This document shows, in pieces, positions 49,673 to 57,978 of a stretch of 64,000 nucleotides of DNA (position 1 is its first letter; each line of letters opens with the position of its first letter). Under the pieces are notes generated by a model that was given only the letters and a program-made list of their open reading frames with translations, had not been told where the DNA came from and did not search any database. Source of the DNA: JAIVJZ01 sp036386515. Lineage in GTDB: Bacteria; Acidobacteriota; Blastocatellia; Pyrinomonadales; Pyrinomonadaceae. The DNA is taken from assembly GCA_036386515.1 (NCBI GenBank), contig DASVVO010000081.1, positions 1 through 64,000 of the forward strand, read 5' to 3'. A program made the translations under genes and the position numbers.

Positions 49673-50644
49673 ATGTTTGCATCAGGTGGGGGGCCGGATG
49701 CGCCCCATCGCCCCGTGTTGCTGGTGGAAGCGGTCGGCTATCTCGCGCCGGAGCGCGGCGGGCTGTTCGTGGACGCGACGCTCGGCCTGGGCGGCCACAG
49801 CGAAGCGTTGCTGGAAGCCTCGCCGCTGGTGCGCGTCATCGGTATCGATCGAGACCCGGAGGCTTTGCAGTTTGCGACGGCGCGACTGGCGAGCTTCGGC
49901 GAACGATTTCGCGCCGTGCATGCGAACTTCAAAGAGATCGCGGGCGTGTTGGCCGACGCGGGCTGCGGTGCGGTGAGCGGGGTGCTGGCCGACCTCGGCG
50001 TCTCGTCGCTACAGTTCGACGCGGCGGAGCGGGGCTTCAGTTTTCGCCACGACGCGCCGCTCGACATGCGTATGGATGCGCGGGGCGACGATGAGACGGC
50101 GGCCGAACTGCTGGCGCGCCTGCCCGAAGAGGAGATCGCGCGCATCATCTTCGAATACGGCGAGGAGCGTAAGTCGCGCCGGATCGCGCGCTGGATCGTC
50201 GAGCGACGCGAAGAGGGGCGGGCGATTGAAACGACCGACGAATTGGCCGCACTTGTCGCGCGAGCCGTCGGCTACAAGCGCACGGATCGCATCCATCCGG
50301 CGACGCGCACGTTTCAGGCATTGCGCATCGCCGTCAATCACGAACTCGAAGGGCTGGAAGCATTTCTGGAAGCCTCCATCGATCTTTTACAACCGTCCGG
50401 CCGTCTGGTCGTCATCAGTTTTCACTCGCTCGAAGATCGCATCGTGAAGCGTGCGTTGCGCCGTTTGGCGGGGCAATGTGAATGTGATCGGCGTCTCCCC
50501 CTCTGCGCGTGCGGCGCGCGCCGCGCCGTCGAAGTATTGACCCGGCGGCCTGTCATCCCCTCTGACGCGGAACTGAACGAAAACCCTCGCGCCCGCAGCG
50601 CGAAGCTCCGCGCCTGCCGGAAACTCGAAGCCGTCGCTACCTGA
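49673..50644 (+). CDS. rsmH: 16S rRNA m4C1402 methyltransferase RsmH
   Basis: This 323-aa RsmH (MraW) is SAM-dependent and methylates C1402 of 16S rRNA. HRPVLLVEAVGYL, FVDATLGLGGHSEALL (SAM motif), VIGIDRDPEAL, LADLGVSSLQFD and FHSLEDRIVKRALR are all signature segments. Four cysteines (CECDRRLPLCACG) near residue 275 may bind zinc. The start is taken as ATG 49673; two GTG codons lie just upstream. Confidence 0.96.
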   Translation: MFASGGGPDAPHRPVLLVEAVGYLAPERGGLFVDATLGLGGHSEALLEASPLVRVIGIDRDPEALQFATARLASFGERFRAVHANFKEIAGVLADAGCGAVSGVLADLGVSSLQFDAAERGFSFRHDAPLDMRMDARGDDETAAELLARLPEEEIARIIFEYGEERKSRRIARWIVERREEGRAIETTDELAALVARAVGYKRTDRIHPATRTFQALRIAVNHELEGLEAFLEASIDLLQPSGRLVVISFHSLEDRIVKRALRRLAGQCECDRRLPLCACGARRAVEVLTRRPVIPSDAELNENPRARSAKLRACRKLEAVAT

Positions 50645-50737
50645 ACGCGACTTGAAAAATTTTTACAGACCGCGCCTGACACGCCCGGTCGCACGGGTCT
50701 GAAACAGTCCCTATTTTGTTCGGAGACGGAAACGGCG

Positions 50738-51142
50738 ATGAAGAGATTCCCCCAACAAAATTTCAACCACGGCGTGCGCCGCGAACGCGACACGCGCTCT
50801 CTCAGGCGTCAACTCGTGATGCTCGCCTGCGGTCTGGTCATGGCCGGCGGTTTCGTCGCCGCCGCCGGGCAACATTTCGCTGCGGTGCGTTACGGCTACG
50901 ACGGCGAGAAACTGCGCGCCGAGCGGGCGCGCCTGATGGCGGAGCATCAACAACTGATCTTGCAGATCAACGCGGCGACCGCCCCGGCGTCGCTCGATCG
51001 CGCGGCGCGTGAGATCGGGATGCAGCCGGCGCGGCCGTCGCAGATTAACCGGGCGCGCGGAAGCAGCCCGGCCGGACGCGCGGCCTCCGCGGCGTTGCCG
51101 CCCGCGCCGAAGAATTCACGCACGCGTTCCGTGGCGCACTGA
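50738..51142 (+). CDS. ftsL: FtsL-like cell-division protein
   Basis: A 134-aa bitopic protein: a basic cytoplasmic tail (about 1-25), one membrane helix (LVMLACGLVMAGGFVAAAG) and a helical periplasmic part with a leucine-zipper-like stretch (KLRAERARLMAEHQQLILQI). Position between rsmH and ftsI and this architecture identify FtsL, although sequence similarity among FtsL proteins is always weak. The C-terminal 35 residues are Ala/Pro/Arg/Ser-rich. Confidence 0.82.
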   Translation: MKRFPQQNFNHGVRRERDTRSLRRQLVMLACGLVMAGGFVAAAGQHFAAVRYGYDGEKLRAERARLMAEHQQLILQINAATAPASLDRAAREIGMQPARPSQINRARGSSPAGRAASAALPPAPKNSRTRSVAH

Positions 51143-51295
51143 TGCGAGTGTGTGATGACCTTAACCCGGAATGCTTCGAGTTCGCTCCCCTCGTCAACCC
51201 CCACACGTTTCGGCTTCGAGTTCTCCGGGCGCAAATTTTTCGATGTCGGATTCGGATAGGCGCGCGGCGCGGATCGTTTGAAAAAGTTGTCTTCC

Positions 51296-53407
51296 ATGAT
51301 GCCCGAACGCTCTAACGCGAAAACTAAAAACAGACCTGACGCCTCGCGCCAGCGCGTCTCTCTCGTCGTCCTCCTGCTCGTCCTCTGGATGCTCGCCATC
51401 GGCGCGCGCCTCGTCTACCTCCAGGTCGGTCAACACGAACAACTGAGCGAACGCGCGCGGCGGCAGCAGCAGCAGTCGGCGCAGACGAACGCGCTGCGCG
51501 GCCTGATTCTCGACCGCAACGGGCACGAACTCGCGCGCAGCCTCGACGTGGATTCGTTCGTCGCCGTGCCGACGGAGGAAAAGTTCGATGCGCGCGAGAC
51601 GGCGAAAAGGTTTGCCGCCGCGCTCGGTCTCGACGAGTCGCCGCTCAGGGCGCGGCTGGAAGAGGCGCGGAAATCGAAACGCCAGTTCGTGTGGCTGGCG
51701 CGGCAAGTTGACCCGGCACAGGCGGCGCGCCTGCACGAGTTGAAACTCGCGGGCGTGCGCTCGGTCAAAGAGCCGAAGCGTTATTACCCGAACGGCGCGC
51801 TCGCGGCGCACGTGCTCGGCTACGTCGGCACGGACGACGAGGGCTTGGCCGGCATCGAGCTTTATCAAAACGCCTCGCTCGGCGGCGAAGCGGGCAAGAC
51901 CGTCTTTGACAAAGACGCGCGCCACAAAGTCTTCAACAGCGTCGAGGTCGAGGCGCAGCCCGGCCAGTCAATCGTGCTGACGATCGATCAGAACATCCAA
52001 TATCAGGCCGAGCAGGCCGTGGCGGCGGCGATGGAGCAGACGCGCGCCAAGTCGGCCACCGCGCTCGTGCTCGACCCGCGCACGGGCGACATCCTCGCGC
52101 TCGTCAACGCTCCCACCTTCGACCCGAACGGCGCGCGGAAGATCAGCGAAGAGGTGCGTAAGAACCAGGCTTTGCAGAACATCTACGAGCCGGGTTCGAC
52201 CTTCAAGATCGTCGCCTATTCGGCCGCCATTGAAGAGAAACTCGCGCGCCCGACCGACCTGATCGATTGTCAGATGGGATCGATCAACCTGCTCGGCCGC
52301 ACCATCCGCGACACGCACGCCTACGGCACGCTGACCGTGACGGAGGCTCTGGCGAAATCGAGCAACGTCGCCGCGATCAAGTTGGGGCTGCGCGTGGGCA
52401 AAGAGCGCATGTACGACTACATGCGGCGGTTCGGCTTCGGCGAGCGGACGGGCATCGAGTTGAAGGGCGAGACGCGCGGCATCGTGCGCAAGCCCGAGCA
52501 ATGGCATCCGAGTTCGATGGGGTCGGTCGCCATCGGGCAGGAAGTCGGCGTCACGCCGATCCAGATGGCGGCGGCCTTCGCGACGATTGCGAACGACGGC
52601 GTGCGCGTTGCCCCGCACCTCGTCAGGGAAGTGCGCGACGCGAACGGGCAGGCCGTGCAACGCACGACGCCGGAGACGCACCGCGTCCTGAGCGCGGAGA
52701 CGGCGCGCACGCTGCGCCCCATGCTCGAAAGCGTGACCGTGAGCGGCACGGCCAAGCTCGCGCAACTCGACGGCTACACGGCGGCGGGCAAGACCGGCAC
52801 GGCGCAGAAGATCGACCCCGCCACCCGCGCTTACTCGAAGACGAAATACGTCGCCTCGTTCGCAGGCTTCGCGCCGATTGAGAATCCGGCGGTCGTCATC
52901 ATCGTCGTGATCGACGAACCGGCGGGTTCCTATTACGGCGGCACGGTGGCCGCGCCCGTCTTCCGCGCCATCGCCGAGAGCGTGCTGCCTTATCTCGGCA
53001 TCTCGCCAGACACGGAATTTAAAACCCCTGCGGGCGGCGACGATGAACTGGCCGAAGCGACGCGGCACGCCGCCGGCACGGCCGGAGAAGCGGCCTCGGC
53101 CACGCACCACGCAACGGCTTCCTCCGAAGAGTTGGCCGCGCAGGCCATGCTGCCGCAGGTGGTCGAGGGGCGCGGCGGCGCGGCGGGCGGCATCCGCGAA
53201 GTGGTTTACGCGGCGGCCACCGAGCGCGCGTTGCTGATGCCCGACGTGCGCGGCCGCAGCGTTCGCGAAGCGGCGCGCATCTGCGCCCAACTCGGACTCG
53301 AACTCGAAGCCCACGGGGAAGGCCGCGCCGTCGGGCAAAGTCCCGCCGCGGGGTCGCGCGTCAAGGCCGGTCAGGCCGTCAGCGTCGAATTCGGAAGAAG
53401 CGATTGA
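51296..53407 (+). CDS. ftsI: Division transpeptidase FtsI/PBP with PASTA domain
   Basis: A 703-aa class B penicillin-binding protein that cross-links septal peptidoglycan. There is one membrane helix (VVLLLVLWMLAIGARLVYL), a dimerisation domain (ALRGLILDRNG) and a transpeptidase with STFK (Ser about residue 301), SSN (about 355) and KTGT (about 499). A C-terminal PASTA repeat (LMPDVRGRSVREAARICAQLGLELE, about 645-703) follows an Ala/Thr/Glu-rich linker; this recalls SpoVD/PBP2x more than E. coli FtsI. No good Shine-Dalgarno is seen, and TTG 51278 is an alternative start. Confidence 0.94.
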   Translation: MMPERSNAKTKNRPDASRQRVSLVVLLLVLWMLAIGARLVYLQVGQHEQLSERARRQQQQSAQTNALRGLILDRNGHELARSLDVDSFVAVPTEEKFDARETAKRFAAALGLDESPLRARLEEARKSKRQFVWLARQVDPAQAARLHELKLAGVRSVKEPKRYYPNGALAAHVLGYVGTDDEGLAGIELYQNASLGGEAGKTVFDKDARHKVFNSVEVEAQPGQSIVLTIDQNIQYQAEQAVAAAMEQTRAKSATALVLDPRTGDILALVNAPTFDPNGARKISEEVRKNQALQNIYEPGSTFKIVAYSAAIEEKLARPTDLIDCQMGSINLLGRTIRDTHAYGTLTVTEALAKSSNVAAIKLGLRVGKERMYDYMRRFGFGERTGIELKGETRGIVRKPEQWHPSSMGSVAIGQEVGVTPIQMAAAFATIANDGVRVAPHLVREVRDANGQAVQRTTPETHRVLSAETARTLRPMLESVTVSGTAKLAQLDGYTAAGKTGTAQKIDPATRAYSKTKYVASFAGFAPIENPAVVIIVVIDEPAGSYYGGTVAAPVFRAIAESVLPYLGISPDTEFKTPAGGDDELAEATRHAAGTAGEAASATHHATASSEELAAQAMLPQVVEGRGGAAGGIREVVYAAATERALLMPDVRGRSVREAARICAQLGLELEAHGEGRAVGQSPAAGSRVKAGQAVSVEFGRSD

Positions 53408-53492
53408 GGTCGTAAAATTGCGTTCGCCGAACGTGCTCGCGCCGCCGCCGGCGCGCCCGCGGCAACAGAGAAATCGGTAACGGAGCGATGCG

Positions 53493-53669
53493 ATGACAGT
53501 TCCCCCGCAAGATAGTCAGCAATATGAATTGAGACGTAGAATCGTAGACTGCCGGGAGCGTCTGCGGCGCAAGCGGAACCCGCGCGAAGCGAGCCGCCGC
53601 GCAGCATCGGCCGCGTCGGCCGCGCCGCCGACGCCGACGCGTAAACAAGAAGTGCAAAGGAAAAAATAG
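53493..53669 (+). CDS. Small basic ORF at the murE position
   Basis: A 58-aa frame, ATG 53493 to TAG 53667-53669, opens 7 nt after GGAG. The product is MTVPPQDSQQYELRRR..., dominated by Arg/Lys with an Ala/Pro/Thr segment and ending RKQEVQRKK; it may be disordered and nucleic-acid binding. It ends 4 bp before the murF start. In most dcw clusters murE lies here. The frame is short and could be chance, but signal, spacing and exact fit to the gap favour a real small gene. No family is recognised. Confidence 0.45.
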   Translation: MTVPPQDSQQYELRRRIVDCRERLRRKRNPREASRRAASAASAAPPTPTRKQEVQRKK

Positions 53670-53673
53670 CAGC

Positions 53674-55164
53674 GTGAACATACGAACGGCGTCTCAGTTG
53701 ATACGTGCAGATCATTCGGGCACGGGCGAGGCGCGGGAGTTCTTTGACAAAGAGTTGACGGGTTTTTCGATCGACTCGCGCACCGTCGTCGAGGGCGAAC
53801 TGTTCTTCGCCCTCTCGGGGGAAGACTACCGGCGGCACTTCTTCACCGCCACTTCCTTCGACGACGCGCACCGCTTCATCCCTTCCGCCTTCGCGCGCGG
53901 CGCGGCGGCCGTCGTCGCGCGCCGCGCACGCGTCGAGGGCGACGCGGAACTGCAAGCGTTCGGTCACCGTCTCTTATTAGTTGACGACGTGATCGACGCC
54001 TTGCAGCGAATCGCGCACGGCGTGCTTGAGGCTTGGGGCGGCCGCGTGGTCGCGCTCACGGGCAGCGCGGGGAAGACGACGGCGAAAGACTTGACGGCGC
54101 ACGTTCTCAGCGCGGCCGGGCGGCGCGTGTTGAAGACGCAGAAGAATTTCAACAACGAACTCGGCCTCGCCCTCTCGATCTTGCAGATGGAATCCGGCGG
54201 CGCGCGTCCGGCGGATTTCGACGTGGCGGTGCTGGAGATGGGGCAGTCGATGTTCGGCGAGATCAAGCGGCTCGCAGGGATTGCGCCGCCCGACATCGCG
54301 GTCGAGTTGAACGTCGCGCCGGTTCACCTGGAGTTCTTCGAGTCGGTCGAGCATATCGCGGCGGGCAAGGCGCAACTCGTCGAAAGCCTGAAACCGGGAG
54401 GCACGGCGATTCTCAATGCCGACGATGCGCGCGTCGCCGCCATGCGCGACAAGCACCAAGGCCGCACGCTCACCTTCGGACTTGAAAACGCGGCCGACGT
54501 TTCGGCGGACGAAATCGAAAGCGCGCGCTTCGGCCTCAGTCGCTTTCACTTGCGGACGCCGCTCGGCGAAGCGAACGCGCAGTTGCGCTTGCCCGGTCGG
54601 CATAACCTGTTGAACGCGCTCGCGGCCGCCTCGGTCGCCACCTGTTTCGAGATCGCGCCCGGAGAGATCGCAGGCGCGCTCTCCACCGCGACCGCTTCGC
54701 AGATGCGCGGCGAGGTGATCGAATTCGCCGCCGGGTTCAGCGTGATCGACGATTCCTACAACTCGAACCCGCGCTCGCTCCTGAGCATGGCGCGTTCGGT
54801 GGCGGAAGCGGGAGGGACGGACGGCGGCGCGCGGCGCACGTTCGTCGTCGCGGGCGAGATGTTGGAGTTGGGCGAGACGGGCGCGGAGTTGCACCGCGAG
54901 GCGGGGCGCGAGATCGCGCGGATGGGCGTTGACGTGCTGTGGGGCGTGCGCGGTTTGGCGGCGGAACTCGTCGCGGGCGCACGCGAGGAGGGGATGGCGG
55001 CGGCGCGTTTTTTTGCGACCACGGAGGAGGCCGCCGCCGCGTTGCCGGACGAGGTGCGAACGGGCGATCTGCTGCTGGTGAAGGGATCGCGCGGCGTGCA
55101 TACGGAGCGGATCATCGAAGCGTTGCGCGGACAATATGAGGAAGGGACGAGGGATGAGGGATGA
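53674..55164 (+). CDS. murF: UDP-MurNAc-tripeptide:D-Ala-D-Ala ligase MurF
   Basis: This 496-aa Mur ligase adds D-Ala-D-Ala to the UDP-MurNAc tripeptide. The ATP loop TGSAGKTTAKDL (about 125-136), the MurF-specific KNFNNELGLALSIL (about 153-166), VLEMGQSMFGEI and IDDSYNSNPRS (about 352-362) are clear. The start is GTG at 53674 with AAAGGA about 12 nt upstream. The C-terminal EEGTRDEG and the stop are encoded by the left arm of the next hairpin. Confidence 0.96.
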   Translation: MNIRTASQLIRADHSGTGEAREFFDKELTGFSIDSRTVVEGELFFALSGEDYRRHFFTATSFDDAHRFIPSAFARGAAAVVARRARVEGDAELQAFGHRLLLVDDVIDALQRIAHGVLEAWGGRVVALTGSAGKTTAKDLTAHVLSAAGRRVLKTQKNFNNELGLALSILQMESGGARPADFDVAVLEMGQSMFGEIKRLAGIAPPDIAVELNVAPVHLEFFESVEHIAAGKAQLVESLKPGGTAILNADDARVAAMRDKHQGRTLTFGLENAADVSADEIESARFGLSRFHLRTPLGEANAQLRLPGRHNLLNALAAASVATCFEIAPGEIAGALSTATASQMRGEVIEFAAGFSVIDDSYNSNPRSLLSMARSVAEAGGTDGGARRTFVVAGEMLELGETGAELHREAGREIARMGVDVLWGVRGLAAELVAGAREEGMAAARFFATTEEAAAALPDEVRTGDLLLVKGSRGVHTERIIEALRGQYEEGTRDEG

Positions 55165-55243
55165 GGGATGAATAAGAAAAACATCCAACGCCGTTGGGGG
55201 ATTTTGTTTTTATTCATCCCTCATCCCTCATCCCTCATCCTTC
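55141..55243. repeat. Paired-word hairpin (GGATGAGG family) overlapping murF end
   Basis: The left arm about 55141-55181 (GAAGGGACGAGGGATGAGGG...AAAAA) faces the right arm about 55207-55243 (TTTTTATTCATCCC...CATCCTTC), a nearly perfect stem of about 35 bp. It begins inside murF and ends 8 bp before the mraY start. Confidence 0.88.
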
Positions 55244-55250
55244 AAAACGG

Positions 55251-56393
55251 ATGATCTATTACATCTTCTACCAGTTGATTTTCGAGCGTTCCGGCGGGCA
55301 GTACGCGGAGTCGGTCTTCATCCGGGCGCTCAACGTCTTCCAGTACGTCACGTTTCGCACGGCCTACGCCACCGTCACCGCGCTGCTCATCTCGCTCGTC
55401 TTCGGCGGGCGGATCATCCGGATGCTGCGCGAGATGAACGTCGGGCAGCAGATCAGGGAAGAGGGGCCGCAGGCGCACATGGCGAAGCGCGGCACGCCGA
55501 CGATGGGCGGCGTCCTCATCATCGGCTCGGTGCTCATCTCCACGCTCCTCTGGGCGCGACTCTCCAACATCTACGTCTGGATCGTGTTGATCTCGACCGC
55601 GCTTTTCGCCGTCGTCGGTTTCATGGACGACTACGCGAAGGTGGCGAAGCGGCAGAGCCTGGGGCTGACCGGCAAGCAGAAACTCGCCGCGCAGTTTTTG
55701 ATCGCCGCAGGGGTCTGGGCGGCGCTCTATTTCTTCACCGACTACACGTGGAATCTCAGCTTTCCGTTCTTCAAACAGACGGACATCTCGATGATCACGA
55801 ACATCGGGGCGTGGCTCTACCTGGTCTTCATCATCGTCGTGCTGACCGGCGCGTCCAACGCGGTGAACTTGACGGACGGCCTCGACGGGCTGGCGATCAG
55901 CGTGACCTTCATCGCGATGGTCGCGCTCACGGCCTTCACCTATGTCAGCGGCGACGAGCGTTGGGCGCGGCAACTGTTTATCGATCATCGCCGCGAGGTC
56001 GGCGAGTTGACGGTCTTTTGCGGGGCGATGGCGGGCGCGTCGCTCGGCTTCCTGTGGTACAACGCGCCGCCCGCCGACGTGTTCATGGGCGACGTGGGCA
56101 GCCTCGCCATCGGCGGCGCGATCGGGACGATCGGCATCCTGACGAAGCAGGAATTTATCCTCGTCCTCGTCGGCGGCGTGTTCGTTCTCGAAGCGATCTC
56201 GGTGATGCTGCAAGTCTCCTTCTTCAAGATGACGAAGCGGCACACGGGCACGGGGCGGCGACTCTTCAAGATGACGCCGCTGCATCACCACTTCGAGATG
56301 CAGGGCTGGAAGGAGTCGAAGGTGGTCTTCCGCTTCCTGATCCTCGCGATCCTGTTCGCGCTCCTGAGTCTCTCGACTTTGAAATTGCGGTGA
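55251..56393 (+). CDS. mraY: Phospho-MurNAc-pentapeptide translocase MraY
   Basis: A 380-aa polytopic membrane enzyme that makes lipid I. Signature segments are MGGVLIIGSV, FMDDYAKV (Asp pair), TGASNAVNLTDGLDGLA, FMGDVGSLAIGG and MTPLHHHFEMQGWKESKVV. Start 55251 (MIYYIFYQL) follows the repeat directly; the upstream in-frame codons only translate it. No clear Shine-Dalgarno is present in the repeat-derived leader. Confidence 0.97.
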   Translation: MIYYIFYQLIFERSGGQYAESVFIRALNVFQYVTFRTAYATVTALLISLVFGGRIIRMLREMNVGQQIREEGPQAHMAKRGTPTMGGVLIIGSVLISTLLWARLSNIYVWIVLISTALFAVVGFMDDYAKVAKRQSLGLTGKQKLAAQFLIAAGVWAALYFFTDYTWNLSFPFFKQTDISMITNIGAWLYLVFIIVVLTGASNAVNLTDGLDGLAISVTFIAMVALTAFTYVSGDERWARQLFIDHRREVGELTVFCGAMAGASLGFLWYNAPPADVFMGDVGSLAIGGAIGTIGILTKQEFILVLVGGVFVLEAISVMLQVSFFKMTKRHTGTGRRLFKMTPLHHHFEMQGWKESKVVFRFLILAILFALLSLSTLKLR

Positions 56394-56399
56394 GGGAAA

Positions 56400-56522
56400 G
56401 CGTCAGTCGTCCGTGGTCAGTTGTCAGTTGCATGTGCTGACCGAAGGAAGTGGCTAAAGATGGAAGCGAACAACTGACCGAGGACGAAAACAACGGACGA
56501 CTGACAACTGACCACGGACGGC
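56400..56522. repeat. Paired-word hairpin (TCAGTTGTC family) in dcw operon
   Basis: The left arm about 56400-56430 (GCGTCAGTCGTCCGTGGTCAG...) faces the right arm about 56491-56522 (CAACGGACGACTGACAACTG...GGACGGC). Shorter complementary words (CAACTGACCGAGGACG) also lie in the loop. It is between mraY and murD and is the same word family as the hairpin at 46816, 9.5 kb away. Confidence 0.85.
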
Positions 56523-56530
56523 TTTTAATT

Positions 56531-57970
56531 GTGGAACTGAGCGGCAAAAAAGTTCTGGTCATCGGCGCGGCGCGCAGCGGCGTCGCGGCGGCGCGTTTCC
56601 TGGCGGCGCGCGGCGCGACCGTGGCCTTGAACGACCGCAAGCCGGTCGAGGAGTGGACGGACGAGGCGCGCGCCTTGAAGGCGGAAGGCGTCGGCCTGCT
56701 CGCGGGCGACGTGCCGATGTGGCTGATGGATCAGATCGAACTCGTCGTGGCGAGTCCGGGCGTGCCGCCGAAGAATATTCCGCTGCGCTACATGGAGAGG
56801 GCGGGCGCGGAGGTGATCGGCGAAGTGGAACTCGCCGCGCGCCACCTGCGCGGGCGCATCTGCGCCATCACGGGCACGAACGGTAAGACGACGACGACCG
56901 CGCTCGTCGCCGAGTTGTTGCGCGGCGCGGGATTGCCCGTCGGGGTCGGCGGCAACATCGGCACGCCGCTCGTCACGCTCGTGGACGCCTCGCGCGAGGA
57001 CGGTTGGACGGTGGCCGAGGTGTCGAGCTATCAGCTTGAGACGATCTCCGAGTTTCACCCGGCGGTGGCCGTCGTCCTGAACCTGATGCCCGACCACATG
57101 GATCGCTACGAGACCCTCACCGACTACGGCGCGGCCAAGCACCGCATCTTTCGCAACCAGACGCCGGAGGACGTGGCGATCCTGAACGCGGATGACCGGA
57201 TCGTGGCTTCGTGGGCTTCGGGCTTGCGCGCGCACGTCACGCTGTTCAGCGTCGAGCGCGAACTCGAAGAGGGATTGTTTTTGAGAGACGGGCGCGAGTT
57301 GGTGTCGCGTTCCGGCGGAGCGGAGCGCGTGTTGATGACGCGCGACGAGATGCAGTTGCGTGGCTTGCATAACGTCCAGAACGTGTTGGCCGCGCTGGCC
57401 TGCGGGCTGGCGTGCGGCGCGTCGCCGGATTCGATGCGCGAGACGGTGCGGAATTTCAAACCCGTGGAGCACCGGCTGGAACGGGTCGGCGAAGCGGGGG
57501 GCGTGGAGTTTTATAACGACTCGAAGGCGACGAACGTTGACGCCGCCCTGAAGGCTCTCGAAGCGTTCGCTGAACACGCCGGGCAGATAGTTTTGATTCT
57601 CGGCGGGCGCGGCAAGAACGCGCCCTACGCGCCGCTCGCGCCGCTCATCGAGCGCAAGGCGCGCGCCCTCGTCGTGCTCGGCGAAGACGCCGCGCGCATC
57701 GAGAGCGAGTTGCAAGCGCACGCGCGCATCATTCGCGCGACGGAGATGGCGGAGGCCGTGCGGCGCGCCTTCGAGGCCGCGCAGCCCGGCGACGTGGTGC
57801 TGCTCGCCCCGGCGTGCGCCAGTTGGGACATGTTCGATAGTTTCGAGCACCGGGGCAGAGTGTTTAAGGACTGCGTCCTTCAAGGGATGAGGGATGAGGG
57901 CGGAGGGATGAATATGAAGGACGAGGAGAGGTTTGATTTTCATCCCTCATCCCTCATCCCTCATCCCTAG
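56531..57970 (+). CDS. murD: UDP-MurNAc-L-Ala:D-Glu ligase MurD
   Basis: This 479-aa Mur ligase adds D-glutamate. The N-terminal VLVIGAARSGVAAARFLAARGA (core VIGAARSGVA), ATP loop ITGTNGKTTTTALV (about 115-128), MPDHMDRY, NDSKATN and LLAPACASWDMFDSFEHRGRVF are typical. GTG 56531 is the likely start because the preceding 27 codons are repeat-derived. The last 28 residues (GMRDEGGGMNMKDEERFDFH plus PSSLIPHP) are translated from the next hairpin and are not part of the MurD fold. Confidence 0.96.
   Translation: MELSGKKVLVIGAARSGVAAARFLAARGATVALNDRKPVEEWTDEARALKAEGVGLLAGDVPMWLMDQIELVVASPGVPPKNIPLRYMERAGAEVIGEVELAARHLRGRICAITGTNGKTTTTALVAELLRGAGLPVGVGGNIGTPLVTLVDASREDGWTVAEVSSYQLETISEFHPAVAVVLNLMPDHMDRYETLTDYGAAKHRIFRNQTPEDVAILNADDRIVASWASGLRAHVTLFSVERELEEGLFLRDGRELVSRSGGAERVLMTRDEMQLRGLHNVQNVLAALACGLACGASPDSMRETVRNFKPVEHRLERVGEAGGVEFYNDSKATNVDAALKALEAFAEHAGQIVLILGGRGKNAPYAPLAPLIERKARALVVLGEDAARIESELQAHARIIRATEMAEAVRRAFEAAQPGDVVLLAPACASWDMFDSFEHRGRVFKDCVLQGMRDEGGGMNMKDEERFDFHPSSLIPHP
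57882..57969. repeat. Paired-word hairpin (GGATGAGG family) inside murD 3' end
   Basis: The left arm about 57882-57913 (AAGGGATGAGGGATGAGGGCGG...) faces the right arm about 57937-57969 (TTTTCATCCCTCATCC...). The whole element is translated as the tail of MurD, and the stop codon is in its final bases. Confidence 0.87.
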
Positions 57971-57978
57971 TGTTTGTT

